NCBI GenBank assembly: GCA_036365455.1
Contig: JAWQUS010000008.1
Coordinates: forward strand, 15,483,501-15,547,500
Length of the DNA: 64,000 nt
Direction: 5' to 3'
From: Macrosoma leucophasiata
Lineage: Eukaryota > Arthropoda > Insecta > Lepidoptera > Hedylidae
Part shown: positions 24,446-36,100 of the stretch, piece after piece
How the letters are laid out: every line of letters begins with the position of its first letter
Position numbering within the stretch: the stretch's first letter is position 1
Notes under the pieces: generated by a model
The model's database searches: none
Seen by the model: the letters and a program-made list of their open reading frames with translations, nothing else
Told to the model about the DNA's origin: nothing
Program-made: the position numbers and the translations under genes

Positions 24446-24675
24446 GTAAGTCGTGTAATAATATTGATGATGTAAAACTGATTATTTTATGTAAGTAGTG
24501 ATATACATACACCATCTGTGATGACACGAATTTTCCGATTAGGTATTAAAAAACATTTCGATTGGCATTCGATTAATATGACGAATTCGGTTCAAAGATT
24601 CATTACGATCCAAACAATCTTAGGATCGGTCATCCCTAATTCTGAAGTAACAGCATAGTTGCATGTATTGTTATT

Positions 24676-24979
24676 TTTACTGGTGGTAGAGCTCCAGTGA
24701 CGGAGCTCGCGGGCGTAGGCACCACCGCATTACCTAATATACTTGCCGCTAAATGGTAGTGTTCAGCACTATCGTGTTCCGGTCAGGTGGTAATGTACGG
24801 CCCTGTAGTTTCCGGCACAGAGGCATAACACCCTTAGGCCTCAGGAGTGGTAACGCATCTGCATTTTGACCTTGGTCTTTGTGTGGGTGTCTATAGGCTG
24901 CAGTCATCACTTAACATCAATGTGAACTGCATGCTTGTTTGCCACTTCCATTACATAAAAAAAAAAAAAAAAAAAAAAT
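24676..24979 (+). mobile_element. abundant ~270-bp retroposon, copy with poly-A tail
   Basis: Best-preserved sense copy. It starts actggtggtagagctccagt and ends ttccattacat followed by about 22 A residues (24957-24978), evidence of target-primed retroposition. Confidence 0.8.
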
Positions 24980-25167
24980 GTATCGGCCTCAAATATCGTC
25001 TGTCTATTAATTGTTGATTATTGCAAACAGATTATTCATCAATCTCCGCATACCTTCCTATTAGACACCGTCCTTCAGAAAAACAATAGCTGGTTGAATA
25101 ATTAACTGAATAAACTGAATGCGGCATTTATGTTTCCAACAAATACCTATCACCTTTTATATTTATA

Positions 25168-25347
25168 CTAGCCCGCGGCTTCGCCCGCGTGGATGTCGTT
25201 TTATAAATAACTAAGTAGCCTATGTTCTTTCTCAAATTCAGCTCCATCTCTGTACCAAATTTCATTAAAATAGGTTTAGTCGTTTGGATGTGAAAAGGTA
25301 ACAGACAGACAGACATACAGAGTTACTTTCGCATTTATAAGTAGGGA
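25168..25347 (-). mobile_element. Helitron-like repeat
   Basis: Antisense: actagcccgcggcttcgccc gcgtgg at the left, cagacagacagacatacaga gttactttcgc at the right. Sense ends in hairpin plus CTAGT. Confidence 0.55.
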
Positions 25348-25484
25348 TTACTAGTTGTCTTGCCGAACGTTGTATAATAGGTACTGTATTAGCCATATTA
25401 TTGAATAATGTCCGCTGAACGCCTAGTGATCTATCTGTTTCCTTCTCTACACAGTCTATTTTTTACACTTTGTATAGTTGGGAT

Positions 25485-25535
25485 CATCATATCAGCCGTA
25501 AGATGTCCATAGCTAGACCAAAGTATAGTATAAAT
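25485..25535 (-). mobile_element. short LINE 3'-end fragment
   Basis: Reads atcatcatatcagccgtaag atgtcca on +, the antisense of the same LINE-type 3' end as 22893-22930. Confidence 0.45.
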
Positions 25536-25574
25536 TATTTTATAAGGTAGGAGCATATCGCAGATATTTGAATT

Positions 25575-25685
25575 GACTGGTGGTAGAGTTCCAAGCTCGA
25601 GAGCGTAGGCACCACCGCATTACCTTATATATCTGCCGCAAATGGTAGTGTTCAACGCTATCGTGTTTCGGTCAGTTGAAAAGGT
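25575..25685 (+). mobile_element. abundant ~270-bp retroposon, 3'-deleted fragment
   Basis: Only the first ~105 bp remain (actggtggtagagttcca to tcgtgtttcggtcagtt). Confidence 0.65.
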
Positions 25686-25689
25686 CTCT

Positions 25690-26575
25690 AATAATAATTT
25701 TATAAAACATTTTTGTACTTTAATTCGCGAGATGTAAGATCCATGAAAAAGTTTTACCATGGTCGACTGTTAATGTTGATAGTTCGAAGTACCTATAACG
25801 ATTTAATTGCATTCGCACAATTAAAATTTACCCAACACTACCATTTCATTGAGTTATTATACTACATCACTATTACGACAATGGTCTAGGGTTTAGTTTC
25901 ACCATCCAAGAATAATTGATTTGGGTATATGATTCATAATAGCACCGCTAAAATTCGAAAATGTTTAGGGCATGTTCATTCACCCTACAAATATCGTGCG
26001 TGCAACAAAGGCCTTTGTTGTTATGAATCTGTTATACTTACACCAAAAACGCGTTTCTTTAGCCTTTATCGCGGCAAATAATTAGTTCGTGGAAATAGGT
26101 AATGCTGTTTTGTAGTAGGTAGTATGTTTTTCACACTAAAAACTCGGTAGCCTTTCTCGCTTATAAAGGAAGTTACGTTAGGTGTACTTAGTATACAATA
26201 TTCTACCACAGTCTAAAGAAAACGAACGTGTTAATTACCTACTGTGATTCTACTGTCAATTTATGTAGCCTTAGAAAATTTCCAGCAAAATCGTTTTTTG
26301 ATTTTACGAAGCAAACAACAAAGTACATGACTAGGTGAATTCAATACGCAGTATCTTAGAAACTTATGCATACAGTTTATTGTAATTCAAAAAATTTTAG
26401 GTGTGGAGCTTCAAGATCAAGTCGTGGAGTGGAGACGTTTCAATAACAGTAGAGAGGGAACTTGATAGTTATTGCTACTTTGTCGCCGTCTTGAAAAGGG
26501 TGTTAGAAGATACAAAGTGAACATGTAAAGTAATATACAGCTTGTCTTTTAAAGAGAGAAACAAGCTTTTATAAT
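25690..26575. other. no gene recognised
   Basis: Only micro-element C (26207-26246). Confidence 0.55.
26207..26246 (+). mobile_element. CACAG micro-element C, 40 bp, 7-bp target duplication
   Basis: Shares the first 34 bp with copy A, then ends early at ACTGTG. It is flanked by attctac at 26200-26206 and 26247-26253. Confidence 0.8.
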
Positions 26576-26577
26576 TA

Positions 26578-27300
26578 ACTAGCTGTTGCCCGCGGCTACG
26601 CCCGCGTGGATGTCGTTTTATAAATTATTGAAATTTTACGAACCCGTGGAAATGTCCCAATCAAGTTTCCCGTCGCGTATCTCTTTGTGGAGTACTAATA
26701 GCATTATTCACGTCTATAACTTTAAAAATCTCTATTTAATTTTAACCCCTAATAATTTAAAAGTTTAGGGCCGATTTTCAGAAAATACTGAAACACTTAT
26801 TTTTTATTACTAACAAAAAGACTGGATATCACTTTTCAGGTCTCTAACTTGGGAACTACCAAAAATTTTAACCTCAATTCCATGCAAATAATCTCTCCAT
26901 TTTACCACTTTAGGGGGGAATTTATTCCATTTCACTTAAACAGAGCATTTTTACCATGCCATATCATGAGCCTGTATACCAATTTTTATACTGTTAAGTT
27001 CAGGAATGAGAAACTTTCCATTAAAATTTTACTAGGTACTTCATTTTTCTCCTTTTTTCCATACGAAATTTGTATAGTGGTAGTAAAGTGTAATTGACTC
27101 TTTGACGTTAGGAACACACCTACATTGCTTAGACAACAGCGAGTACTTGTAATTTAATATAAATTTTATATAATAGCAATAAAACTCAAATTGACTCTAC
27201 GTTTTAGTTAGAAAACATTTGTATGGGAAAAAGAAAAGGGCTATTTTAGGGTTTTACCGGCAATTAGTCGAATTTTTCTCGCCGTAAATATCTTACTACG
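26578..27300 (-). mobile_element. Helitron-like repeat, inverted relative of 22427-22760
   Basis: + strand begins actagctgttgcccgcggct acgcccgcgtgg (the antisense of a terminal hairpin plus CTAGT). The right part (gaacacacctacattgctta gac, atgggaaaaagaaaagggct) is the inverse of 22560-22715. No coding frame. Confidence 0.55.
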
Positions 27301-27467
27301 TATATACCCGTAATCCTTGAAATTCAACGAATTGCGATTCATTTTTATATTATAGATTAAAGTGCGTGTCCGACACGTTCTTAAGCTTCGGTAACCTCTA
27401 ACTAAAGGAAAAAACCGTATCCTTCTAGGATGACTCGTGCATCTGTCTATCTCTCCGCCTTATATTA

Positions 27468-27690
27468 AAACTAGCTGTGCCCACGACTTCGTCCGCGTGA
27501 GAATTTATGATTGTTCAGTATCTACCCGGACTAAGTCGCGGGCGCAGCTGGTATAGAAGTAGCCTCCTTATTACATAAGCTATCTGCCAGTGAAAGTCCC
27601 ATCAAAATCGGTCCAGCTGTTCCCGAGATTAGCGGGGACAAACAGACAGGTAGACCGACAGACAGACAGACACAGAGAGACAAAAATTGT
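27468..27690. repeat. gtctgtctgt-type dispersed repeat
   Basis: actagctgtgcccacgactt cgtccgcgtgag, then tgccagtgaaagtcccatca aaatcggtccagctgttc and a gacagacag tract. Same family as 13100-13430. Confidence 0.55.
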
Positions 27691-27694
27691 AGTT

Positions 27695-28670
27695 TGTAAA
27701 AAAAAATCAGTGACGCAATCTAGTAAGCGTTACGTTAATAAATAAAATCTAAAATGTGAGGCACTTTTAGGAATATAATAGCCTTTAGAATCCTGTGCAC
27801 GTGAGTCTGAAGAAGAAGTTGCCGATCATCTAAAAACCTCATAAATTAGACTGTATCTCTATACAAATAAGGTTGATAAGGCACCGATCGACGTGACCTG
27901 CACATCTTCGATAGTACCTACATGTGGCAAACAAGATATATTATATTGATAGTACTCGGATAGATCGAAGTTTATTTAATAAAATGGCTGGATGTAACAT
28001 AAGTATGACAGCGGGCGCCACTACAAGTTTTTTTGTATTGAGCGTTTGTAGGCAGCTCTTCTCAAAACGGCACTAGTCACAGAGCTAGCTGTTACTTACT
28101 TTTTATGTTGGAAAATTCTCGCCCTTTTACTCCATACACTCGTCAAAATGAAATTCTGGCCCAAAGTGAATTGCCCTAACTTTGACTGCGCGAACTCAAC
28201 CCACCAGCGCGTGTAAATGAAGAACTGAATCCAGCATTTGATGTTCGTTGGTAGATTACTATCCGTTAGATAGTGTTAATAGTTAATAGGATAAAAATTA
28301 TTGTAATTTTCATACAGCAATATGAACTTTCATTTTCCTTCAATTTTACTGTAACGTCCCACTGTTACGTCGTACGTATGTTCAATTATTTTATTTCAGC
28401 GATGGTCAATCGGTCAAATAAGTACAGGACATGTAATTTTATTTATTGTTATGGATAGGGATGGGCACATAATGTATAAGTACAATCATTGGTACTACAT
28501 ATCTTTATATCACTATCAAGCCGGAACATGATAGCATTGAACACTAAGTGGGTGCTTAGTGCACGTTTGATAAAACAAGGCGCATCCTCATCCTCACTGT
28601 TGCAGTTGTATTCAGAGGCTCCTGAATTTAATAGAAAATGAGGCAAGTGCGAGTTGGACTTACATGCCGA
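27695..28670. other. no gene recognised
   Basis: A short retroposon scrap (ggaacatgatagcattgaac actaa) at 28510-28545; otherwise nothing. Confidence 0.5.
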
Positions 28671-28671
28671 C

Positions 28672-28900
28672 GGTTTTTTTTTATGTAAAAAGATTGACAG
28701 ACAAGCAGACGGGCCACCTGATGGAAAGTGGTCACCGTCGCCTATGAACATTGGCAACACCAGGGGAGTTGCCAACCCGCTGCTACCCATGAAAGACTCT
28801 TTGAGACTTTTTTGGAAGAAACCCATATTGCAACGCTGAGAGAACACCTCAGGGAAAAGTTTGTGCCACAATTTACCAGTTTTGAGCAGTAACAGACGCG
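28672..28900 (-). mobile_element. LINE C-terminal fragment (HRRR-terminus family)
   Basis: Same orientation and 3' end as the 20 kb copy (gacaagcagacgggccacct, then ggaaagtggtcaccgtcgcc). It breaks off in a frame reading MWHKLFPEVFSQRCNMGFFQ. Confidence 0.7.
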
Positions 28901-28904
28901 AAAA

Positions 28905-30660
28905 TCGTACCGTAGACCTCTGCCCAGTTTAAAGATGTCATCCCACTCCCGCCGGTGAGAGCAGTATGCCGAATAAGGCCGCTTGATAAATCTGTAGCAG
29001 GTGTCTCAATGTCAAATACTGTCTCGCTTTATTAAGCACTGCTATCTTTTTTATGTCAATTCGGTCTTATACTCTATGCAATGCTCGAATTGTTATTCAG
29101 TATCCCAACGCCCAGGATACCAATACTCTTACTAACGCTGAAAGAGGCTGGAACCACTACAATGATTATAGAAGTCCCATAACAAGTCTGTGTCTACGAG
29201 GGATTAAACCGCACTAAATCAAGTCGAGCCCAATCCGAGACTTGCTGTAGAGAGTGCTCGACTCTGGACACTGACTTGGGACACCAGTCTAGTCCTGTTT
29301 ACCTCGATATGCCTCTGAGAGACATTAGATCCGTGGGATCTGTAGATATTGCTGTAATCTAGACGTGAATAATTTCTGTAAACGACTTCAAAACTTTTTA
29401 ATTTAAAAACTACATTTCAAGTCCTCATAATGAGAGTTTTATTTGATTAGTCACACAGTACCTATTTTGCTTTTTTAAAAGTGTAATTAAGCCCATCTCC
29501 CATCTCCATCCGTTTGGAATTTATATATTTACATTATACATCCGTGATGGGAGCAAGTTTCAACTCAATCAGATTAGTACTTTCATAAGAAATTGGCTAT
29601 GACCGACGGACAGACAGACAGACAGACACACGCAGGAGAGATGCATGGCTCCTAAAATTACCGTATTTGAGGCACGGTACCTTAAAATAAGATTTTCTTT
29701 AGTGAATATACTAGACAATAGTATAGGTGAACATCCTCTTAATAATATAATTAAATATCGAAGAACGTACTGAAGAATAAAAATGCAATATTATAAAGCC
29801 AGTTGTAGAAGATGAACCTGTTTGCGCATGGGAATGCATTCTTAACTCGTTATCTTACTGAGATATGTCAGTTTGAAATACGAGCCAATCAGAGACTTCA
29901 ATTAGAATGCAATTGATATGACTCGATTTTTACATTCCATTTTGCAAAGTCTAATGTTTATTAAAATTATAAGTAATTTTACTATGCTTCGCAGTTACAT
30001 CTGCGTAAACTGTTTCCCGTTAGGTCATCACAACAAACTGGTGTTAATCGATTATGAAGATATATCGAGATATCTAGAATACGAGAGATTAGTAATTGCT
30101 ACATAACTTCGTTAGCAGTTGCGATTGCGAAACGACGGCGACGTGAATCGAATTGCGCTGAGCTGAGTGATTGAGTCTACTAGGAAGATAACTTTTATTT
30201 CATACTAGCTGTGCCTGCGACTTTGTTCGCGAACAGTGAGTTCGCTTCAGTTTGTTCGGAATAGTGACTTTGGGACTTTGGGCAGCGCTTTTGGATATAC
30301 ATTTTGGGTTGCTAAAAAAATCTACTTTACAGTAATGCTTCTCTTTACACGATATTAGACGTATGACCATCGGGGACAAAAGCACACTAGCTGCTAGGAT
30401 TTCGAAAAATTGCTGATTATGTGTTTAAACGCTCAGTCGTGTAAGTACCTACCTACAAACGTCCATCCTACGCTGAACCGTATTTTCGAAAAGGCCATTT
30501 TAAACTTCAATGCATAATATTTTTTTATAGACAATTATTATAAAGTTTCAGTCAATTAGTGCTACTGACAGAGAATGAAAGGTGAAAGATAGATCTATAC
30601 ATAATAAATATACACTCCGTAAGAGCCGGCAGAAGTGAAAAATTGAATACTAACGTTGTG
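28905..30660. other. no gene recognised
   Basis: A gaccgacggacagacagaca repeat scrap at 29600-29635 and an actagctgtgcctgcgactt scrap at 30204. The 61- and 62-codon frames here carry no domain. Confidence 0.5.
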
Positions 30661-30667
30661 CATTTCT

Positions 30668-31150
30668 AACCACTAATGCCACCAACACCACCGCCACCAT
30701 CACCACCATAGTCACCACCTCCACCGTCACCACCACCACTGTCACCACTACCACCTCCATCACCGCCGCCACCACAAACGCCACCAACGCCATCAACGCC
30801 ACCACCAACATCAACATTACCAAACATCTATAACACCAATGATAACAACGCCACCAAAACCACCACAACTTCCACAACCAATGACACCAACGCATCCAAA
30901 ACTACCAACAACATCCCCAACGTCACCAATGTCTCCATCGCCACTAAAACCACCATCACCACCAACGCCAGCAACACCACCACCAGAGACACCAACAACA
31001 CCTATGCCACCAACGACACCAATGCCACCAACGCCACCACCACCACCATCACTACCACCACAACCACCACCACAACCACTACCAACACCACCAATGCCAG
31101 CAATGCCACTAACGTGACCAATACCATTACCACCATCACCACCACCACCA
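30668..31150. repeat. ~480-bp CCA/ACC/AAC trinucleotide-rich tract
   Basis: Imperfect triplet array on + (ccaccaccaacgccaccaac...). It generates open frames on both strands (Pro/Thr-rich on +, Gly/Val-rich on -) that are not genes. It adjoins the gat-rich tail of the LINE fragment at 31150-31350, a likely seed. Confidence 0.8.
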
Positions 31151-31350
31151 TCATCATCATAACCAACATCCGAAAGACGTCCATCCGTCTCCGCTGGACA
31201 AAGCCTTTCCCGAAGATGCTCATAACAGTGTTCAGCGTCAAAGGGAAAGTATGCGCCATAATTGCTACGCTTGGCATGCTGATTGGTGATCATAGCGGCG
31301 ATTGTTTTGTACCGGGACGCAGCTATGCAGTTTGCATAATGTTACTAACA
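31150..31350 (-). mobile_element. LINE 3'-end fragment, tail merging into trinucleotide tract
   Basis: Related to 22893-23045 (aatcagcatgccaagcgtag on the - strand). Its gatgatgatgatgg tail runs directly into the (GGT/GTT)-rich tract at 30668-31150. Confidence 0.6.
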
Positions 31351-31359
31351 GAGAAAAAA

Positions 31360-31960
31360 TCGGCCAAGTGCGAGTCGAACTCGTGCACAAAGGGTTCCGA
31401 CCAAAAAAATGGATAAAAATTACGTGTGTTATATGGGTTTAATATTTACTTCATTTTTATTTAATTATTTATTATGGAAGGTACAATACAACATAAGACC
31501 TAAAAATTCTGTGATAATTTTAAGCGTGTACTTGCTACCGCTGTTATCGAGCAAAAAACATAGGAAAAAAAAACATCTTTATTGTATGCCCCCCTTGGAC
31601 TTCTTAACATTTTCATTTTCTTATTTTTAGTATTTTTTTTTTGTCTTTATATGTAACAGAAATACATTATTTGTGAAAATGTTAGCTTTCTAGCTATCAC
31701 TTTTTATAAGATACAGCCTGGTGACAGACAGACGGACGGACAGACAGACAGACAGCGGAGGATTAGTAATCCGTAGAGTCCGTTTTTACCTTTTAGGTAC
31801 AAAACCCCCTAAAAGATAGAACCACAGTCTAAAGAAAACGAACGTGTTAATTACCTAGTACTTATACTGTGATAGAACTTAGATATAGAACAGCTTAAAA
31901 ATATTCGATATGATTCTTTAAATTGACATAACTTTTTTATTTCTGAACTGATTCACATGA
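31360..31960. repeat. dispersed repeat hosting micro-element A
   Basis: Inverse of 12600-13080: tacaacataagacctaaaaa ttctgtg, gccccccttggacttcttaa cattttcattttc, gacagacggacggacagaca, accttttaggtacaaaaccc cct. Confidence 0.6.
31823..31871 (+). mobile_element. CACAG micro-element A, 49 bp, 7-bp target duplication
   Basis: Starts CACAGTCTAAAGAAAACG and ends ACTTATACTGTG. It is flanked by atagaac at 31816-31822 and 31872-31878. The host repeat has an unoccupied paralogue at 12601-12660 (inverted) with only one copy of atagaac (gttctat at 12634-12640). Confidence 0.8.
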
Positions 31961-32200
31961 AACAAAAACTAAATGTAAAGTGAAAAATATTTTAGTGAAA
32001 ACCGCAAATCGAATAAGCCGTTTCTGAAATTAGCGTGCGCAAACACACAGACAAACGGACTTTTTCCCGGAATAAAAAGTACCCAGTGTTGTGCGCCAAA
32101 GGTTAAAGTATAATCATACCAAGTTTCATTGTAATCGGACCAGTAGTTTTTATGTGATGCTTTCTTTAACAAACAGACAGACAGACAACATTAACAAATT
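31960..32200. repeat. gacagaca-ended dispersed repeat
   Basis: tttctgaaattagcgtgcgc aaacacacagacaaacggac through aagtttcattgtaatcggac cag and a final acagacagacagaca. Non-coding; it resembles Helitron-like lepidopteran repeats. Confidence 0.45.
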
Positions 32201-32666
32201 ATTTTACACAAACCTTTCTCTTGAATCACTCTATCGATCAGTGAAAACCGCATAAAAATTCGTTCCGTAGCTTAAAATATATAAGCATATAGGCAGCGAG
32301 AAGCGACTTTATATTATACTAGTAGTCATTCGCTATAGGTAATGTAATCCGCCTGATGTCCTGCGATTTCATTTAATATCGACATGATTCGGCTGTGCTG
32401 GGGGGTTCCCAACCATTGATATATATTTTTAATTGTGTTCGTCCACTCTATTGTCCTGTTAATCCTTTCAGTGTGTACCTAGTGGTTAATTGAATTGTGA
32501 ATAGTGATTATTATTAGATGATACATCATAATCGTGAAGCTGAAAGCACAGAAGCGTGAAAACTTTTAAATCCTTTGCCATTAAAATAACGCAAACGAGG
32601 GAATATAAAATTTGATAAATAGAAAAATGTTATGAATCTGACATAAAAATACACTAATAGCCCAAT

Positions 32667-32982
32667 ACTTTTTTTTTATGTAATGAAAGTGGCAAACAAG
32701 CACGCAGTTCACATTGATGTTAAGTGATGACTGCAGCCTATAGACACACACACAATGACCAGAGGTCGAAATGCAGATGCGTTGCCACTCCTGAGGCCTA
32801 AGGTGTTATGCCTCTGTGTTATCTCTCTCCTCTCTCTCCGGCAATTACAGGGCCGTACATTACCACCTGACCGGAACACGATAGTGCTGATTAAATGACA
32901 TTTAGGGGCAAGTATATTAATTAGGTAATGCGGTGGTGCCTACGCCCGCGAGCTCCGTCCCTGTAGCTCTACCACCAGTAAA
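32667..32982 (-). mobile_element. abundant ~270-bp retroposon just upstream of Mgat4 exon 1
   Basis: Antisense on +, with a local insertion of ctctctcc repeats near 32820-32840. It lies ~65 bp from the exon 1 acceptor. Confidence 0.75.
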
Positions 32983-33052
32983 ATAAATAATTAATAAATT
33001 TACTTAAGTATATTAATCTTTTTTAACCAATTGTATATGATTGTGCAGAAAC

Positions 33053-33185
33053 ATGTCCAACTCTGGTATTGGTATGACTCGTGCGCTTGGTATGTGCGGT
33101 TCTACTCCTCGGAAGAGATTCACCGCGTTCGTGGTGTTCCTATGTGCTGCCATCATCACCATCGTCATATTCATATCTGCCAGTG
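33053..33185 (+). CDS. Mgat4: Mgat4 exon 1: cytoplasmic tail and signal anchor
   Basis: Codes for residues 1-45 (last codon split, phase 1). A basic run PRKRF is followed by about 20 hydrophobic residues, the expected type II Golgi anchor. The ATG sits 4 nt after an acceptor (ag at 33047-33048), and the donor is gtaagt. Other in-frame Met codons follow at residues 8 and 14, so translation could start slightly later. Confidence 0.85.
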
Positions 33186-36100
33186 GTAAGTTTCATATTT
33201 TATGATATAAAAATATTCTGCATGACTGGTGAATCATGGCACATATTAGAGGACGCAATAATTCAGGATGAAATGCAAAATATAAAAAAGTTAATGAAAA
33301 TACTGATATTAGTATAGAAATTCTTAATTCATCGTATGCTTACTTGACTTTTAAGTTTTTGCCAGGCGACCATAACTGAGTAAACAAGGTCAATTTTTTG
33401 TACTAATAATATATGTATCTTCACGCCAGGTCCCTAACGTAGTAACGTAGTAACGGGTAGGCAGAGAGTGTAGAGCGCCAGATATCCCAGTCCTGACATA
33501 CCTCTCATCTACCTTCATCATTCTCTTCATACATGCACGCCGATTTCTAAGACTTTTGACCGCATCATCAGACCGAACTTACTTATAATAGATACTGTAC
33601 TTAATAATAGTCATACTTATTGCCACATATCGATAACATTTATGTTTCAGAGCGCACGCCTGATATTTTGTGTTTTGGGAGTAAATTTCAATCAATCAAA
33701 TCTAAGTAGGTACCTATTTTCATTACATATTTTGGACGAGAGTCGGGTACTGAGCATGAGGGTCATGTATAATCATAGAATATATCAATACGGCTATGTT
33801 CTATGATTCACCAGTCACCTTGTAGGTACCTATTGTAAAAATATAAGGTGAAATTTGAGTAGTCGTTTTCCCGGAATACTAATGATTATCTAAGTGCAAT
33901 AAGTGTTCCGCCTTAATCCTTAGTTAAAAATTTAATTTTTAAACGACCAAATACTCAAATGTCACCTAAATCTAAGTGGGACTTAAAAGTCTTCTGTCTT
34001 TATAAAACACGTTCAAACGATAGAGATAGCGCATAATTGAGTGATGCTTAAAATTGAGTGACGTTTGAGTATTCGGCCAAAAGGCTATTAATTTACCTAC
34101 GAATACACACATGCATCGTAAAAGTGCACATGGTAACATCCACAGAAGACTGACGGCATAAATTTTAAATTTAAAAAAGTTGGTTCCAATTAATTTAAAA
34201 ATAATCATCTTCTCGGAAGCATAAAAAATGGTAGTAAATTCACTAAACGCTACGTAGGTATGTACTACAATGAACTACTCGAACTAGTGCAGGCACACCA
34301 CTAGAGGCTCCTGATGAAGTTAAAAAAAAAACAATAATTATTCACAAATGTTCAGAGCAAAATAAGCTCATATGCGTTATGATACGGCATAACTAATAAA
34401 ATGGATTTTGTAGATAGATGGTATTACCAAACAAATTATTGATGTACCTATAACATTCACTTAACAGTTTTGTCAGCTGCACGCTGGCCACCATAACTAA
34501 GTAAAAACCAAGGCCACTAAGGAAAGGTCTAGACATGGATTTAGAAATACAATAAAATTAAGAAAAGTACCTATAAGCACAAAAAATATAACAAATTCGC
34601 AAAATCAAAAAATCCGCTGAAAAAGGAAAAATAAATTAAAGCTATATCTACTATGATGTAACTTACTAATTTTGAGTCGGCGCCTTTTGTGTAGGGTGAT
34701 ATCCTAAGTTATCCACTAGTAGTATTAATCCGGAATTGTTCATACAAACGCCTACTTAACAATATTTCTATTCTATCTAATTATATTATTCTCTATTCTT
34801 TAACAATATGTAGGTAAACGGTGTGTGCGTGACCTCCTACTTGACCTATCACATAATATGCACACCGTTAATATAGGTATTTACTGTTCGCGGGAAAACA
34901 TTTACATTTATTTGAAATATCTCTGAAAAGAATAGTTATAAATTGTAATACAAGGAACAATAGTAAATGGCTCTACCAAGCTATCTACTAACGAAAACTA
35001 TACATACCTAATTAGTCGGTACATTTTTTATTAACATACATCGCGAACTTATAAGAGCAAGTTGGAAACTTAATAATGAAACACATTTGAATGAGTCAAA
35101 AAAAAACCCGCACAATTTGTAAAAATGCCCACTAAAAACTCGATGACTATCCTAGGGCTACTTCGTATTTGCCTAAAGGACCTCCATGAGAATCATTGTA
35201 CCTACACACAAATAAAAACACAAAATGTTTCTGTATTGTGTAACTAGTGTGTAATTATTGTAAAATATTTTTTAAGACATTTTTTTTAAAATGTACTAAG
35301 TTTTTTGTGGCAGGGTTTTTCTCAGTAGCTAGGTATATAATTATTGGCCTTTTGAACCCTCCCAGTGACAATGACAAAGCATTTTTCATTACTGATATTC
35401 TTGATTGTTTGAAATAAACGATATATTTATTATATTTCACTGATATTTCTTTGGCACTCGAAGATTTTTGAACATTGTGATGATTAACATAGGTATAAGT
35501 AGTAATTTTGAGTTAGGCATAATTACCAAGAAAAAGCAAGAAAAAGAAATATTAATTTTATGTCAATATTGTTCAAAAATATTCGTTCATTGTAAAACAA
35601 ATATCTACTAAAACAAATTTTATTTTGATACCTGCCTCTCAATAGCCTCACGAGTCTTGCTAAGTGATGGTATTAATGTAGTAAACCCAGAATTATCTCT
35701 ATTTTATATGCGCAACACAATGATGTTAGATGAGTCTTATTTCACTCCTTTAATATCTTTGGTACATAATATTTTTATTATTTTTAAATTTTATAGGTAT
35801 TAGCATTTTGCTTCGCACAATGTTGTTTTTCTTCTTATTTCATACCGTTAGGAATATCATTAGCAGAATTAACTATCGTTATTTAATATTTAAAACCAAG
35901 ATTCCATTATAATCAATACATTACTCTTAGTTGCATAAAACTCATATTCGATACATTTTAAATCTAGACATCCATATTGCTCAATATTATTAGGAGTACA
36001 CGTTATTATTTATGTTTTATCTCATAAATAATTATTTATTGAACATCTAATCAATCGCATATTCCAATCATGTTCTAACAGGTTCGGGAAGTGAGCCTGC

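Noticed and set aside
24957..24978. The A-run as an mRNA polyadenylation trace of a host pseudogene
   Set aside because: It terminates a known dispersed retroposon copy rather than a host transcript.
30650..31293. Pro/Thr-rich + frame and Gly- or Val-rich - frames up to 158 codons
   Set aside because: They come from the trinucleotide tract and an antisense LINE tail; no domain and all frames are open.
19483..31871. Assigning the CACAG micro-elements to Transib because CACAG(T)G resembles the RSS heptamer
   Set aside because: Transib makes 5-bp duplications; these have 7 bp, and no nonamer-like spacing is visible.
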